A stretch of DNA of 64,000 nt, taken from contig NZ_JAFHAP010000002.1 of NCBI RefSeq assembly GCF_016938855.1, positions 1 through 64,000 of the forward strand. Direction: 5' to 3'. The notes beneath the pieces are model-generated. The model was not told where the DNA came from, ran no database searches, and saw only the letters and a program-made list of their open reading frames with translations. Below, piece after piece: positions 63,449 through 64,000 of the stretch. Within the stretch, counting starts at the first letter, position 1. The number at the start of each line of letters is the position of its first letter. The translations under genes were made by a program, and so were the position numbers. Source of the DNA: Polycladomyces zharkentensis (lineage in GTDB: Bacteria > Bacillota > Bacilli > Thermoactinomycetales > JIR-001).

Positions 63449-64000
63449 TTGGACTTTCGACAACATTCACAGGGTCCGGGTCAGTCGAATGATCCAACAT
63501 CGTTTCGTCCGCAGTTTTCGTTCAATCCCCCACCCCAAGGCGGGAACAGGTCATCCGAGCCGATGAACCACGGTGGCGCGCCGCAACCTCCGGGACCGCC
63601 ACCCCCTGCCGGAAACGGTGGATCAGGGAAAGGGGAGAATGGTCCGCGACGGGCATCCGTTTGGCTGATCGCCCTTGTGTCCGGGTTGATCGGCGGTTTG
63701 CTGGTGTTGTTGCCGATGACGGTTCTGATGCAAAGCGGTTGGCTGACTCCGTATGGTGCAAATGACAGGCAATTGCAAAACGCGCCGGGGACACAGAAAA
63801 ATGTCAGCGTAAGCGTCAATTCAGACATCATCAATGCCGCCAAAAAAGTGCGCCCGGCGGTGGTGGGTGTGGTCAACCTGCAAGAAACCGGTGATCCATT
63901 CAACCCGGGAACCGTGCAAAAAGGAACGGGATCGGGGATCATCTTCGAAAAAGTCGGCGGCAATGTGCACATTATCACCAACAACCATGTGATTGCCGGT
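63449..64000 (+). CDS. htrA: HtrA/DegP-like serine protease, cut by window end
   Basis: The first 184 codons of a membrane-anchored trypsin-like protease. Pro/Gly-rich cytoplasmic N-terminus, one membrane helix (SVWLIALVSGLIGGLLVLLP, residues ~70-90), then the protease domain starting VRPAVVGVVNLQ with the catalytic-His segment ITNNHVIAG at the edge. The start is a TTG at 63449 after GAGGAGGCGGGGA. Its position after yycJ matches htrC/yyxA of Bacillus, the last gene of the wal region. Catalytic Asp and Ser and the PDZ domain lie beyond the window. Confidence 0.9.
   Translation, partial: MDFRQHSQGPGQSNDPTSFRPQFSFNPPPQGGNRSSEPMNHGGAPQPPGPPPPAGNGGSGKGENGPRRASVWLIALVSGLIGGLLVLLPMTVLMQSGWLTPYGANDRQLQNAPGTQKNVSVSVNSDIINAAKKVRPAVVGVVNLQETGDPFNPGTVQKGTGSGIIFEKVGGNVHIITNNHVIAG

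Noticed and set aside
1-64000. CRISPR arrays, tRNA and rRNA genes
   Set aside because: No regularly spaced direct repeats, no tRNA cloverleaf with a T-loop signature, and no rRNA sequence were noticed; this was a visual search only.

Overview
The window reads as chromosomal DNA of a spore-forming Gram-positive bacterium of the Bacillales. It has a complete walR-walK-yycH-yycI-yycJ cell-wall control operon followed by an htrA-type protease. It also carries Bacillus-type families (ywhD, ywiB, yheC/D, ywmC/D-like VWA lipoproteins, a pbpG-like penicillin-binding protein), strong AGGAGG ribosome binding sites, frequent TTG/GTG starts and moderately high GC. A coenzyme-B12 lysine aminomutase operon together with this gene set suggests the family Thermoactinomycetaceae; that family-level call is inference. 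Position 1 is probably a contig end, because bases 1-77 are an exact inverted copy of 145-221.

Layout. 1-3.2 kb: 3' end of a dihydrolipoyl dehydrogenase gene, a manganese catalase and an Asp-box beta-propeller protein. 3.4-6.9 kb is a graveyard: a 5' rnpA fragment, an acyl-CoA ligase with its middle deleted, two IS200/IS605-type tnpB relics and one SMI1-like gene. 6.5-7.6 kb is an AT-rich divergent lipoprotein/TetR pair sharing a palindromic operator. 8.3-15.8 kb (minus strand) is the lysine degradation operon kdd-kamA-kamB-kamC-kamD-kamE behind a sigma-54 (-24/-12) promoter; a PAS/AAA+/Fis sigma-54 activator lies just upstream (16.8-18.2 kb). Between them sits a small basic membrane protein gene with a convergent antisense promoter, arranged like a type I toxin-antitoxin pair. 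18.5-25.3 kb holds three paralogous VWA lipoprotein genes (the third frameshifted), small membrane-protein genes, and an intact tnpB transposon that carries its own ribbon-helix-helix gene.

25.4-30.9 kb (minus) is a sugar-uptake operon: broken ROK repressor, binding protein, two permeases, ROK glucokinase. The repressor gene is interrupted by a ~118-bp hairpin element whose one end resembles the left end of the tnpB transposon. 31-33 kb: a candidate small RNA, an unknown small protein and lrgA/lrgB-like genes. 33.3-36.1 kb: glycolate oxidase glcD-glcF. 36-40 kb: lipoprotein, VOC protein and peptide-binding lipoprotein. 40.2-41.5 kb is another scar region (mrr fragment, AT-rich HxlR regulator, tnpB fragment, cationic peptide ORF). 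41.6-47.8 kb: the conserved argS-ywiB-speB-speE block and a divergent penicillin-binding protein. 48-54 kb: ywhD, a GGDEF-like/histidine-kinase hybrid, and murP-murQ for N-acetylmuramate recycling. 54-64 kb: unknown protein, YheC/D ATP-grasp protein, a secreted gluzincin, the walRK operon and the 5' part of htrA.

How the parts fit: the kam operon converts lysine through beta-lysine and 3,5-diaminohexanoate, includes its own aminomutase reactivase (KamB/KamC) and is probably induced through sigma-54. murPQ, the penicillin-binding protein and the wal operon concern cell-wall recycling and homeostasis. No tRNA, rRNA or CRISPR array was seen. Three diverged copies of one ~130-150 bp intergenic repeat (about 37.9, 48.0 and 61.9 kb) are scattered through the window.
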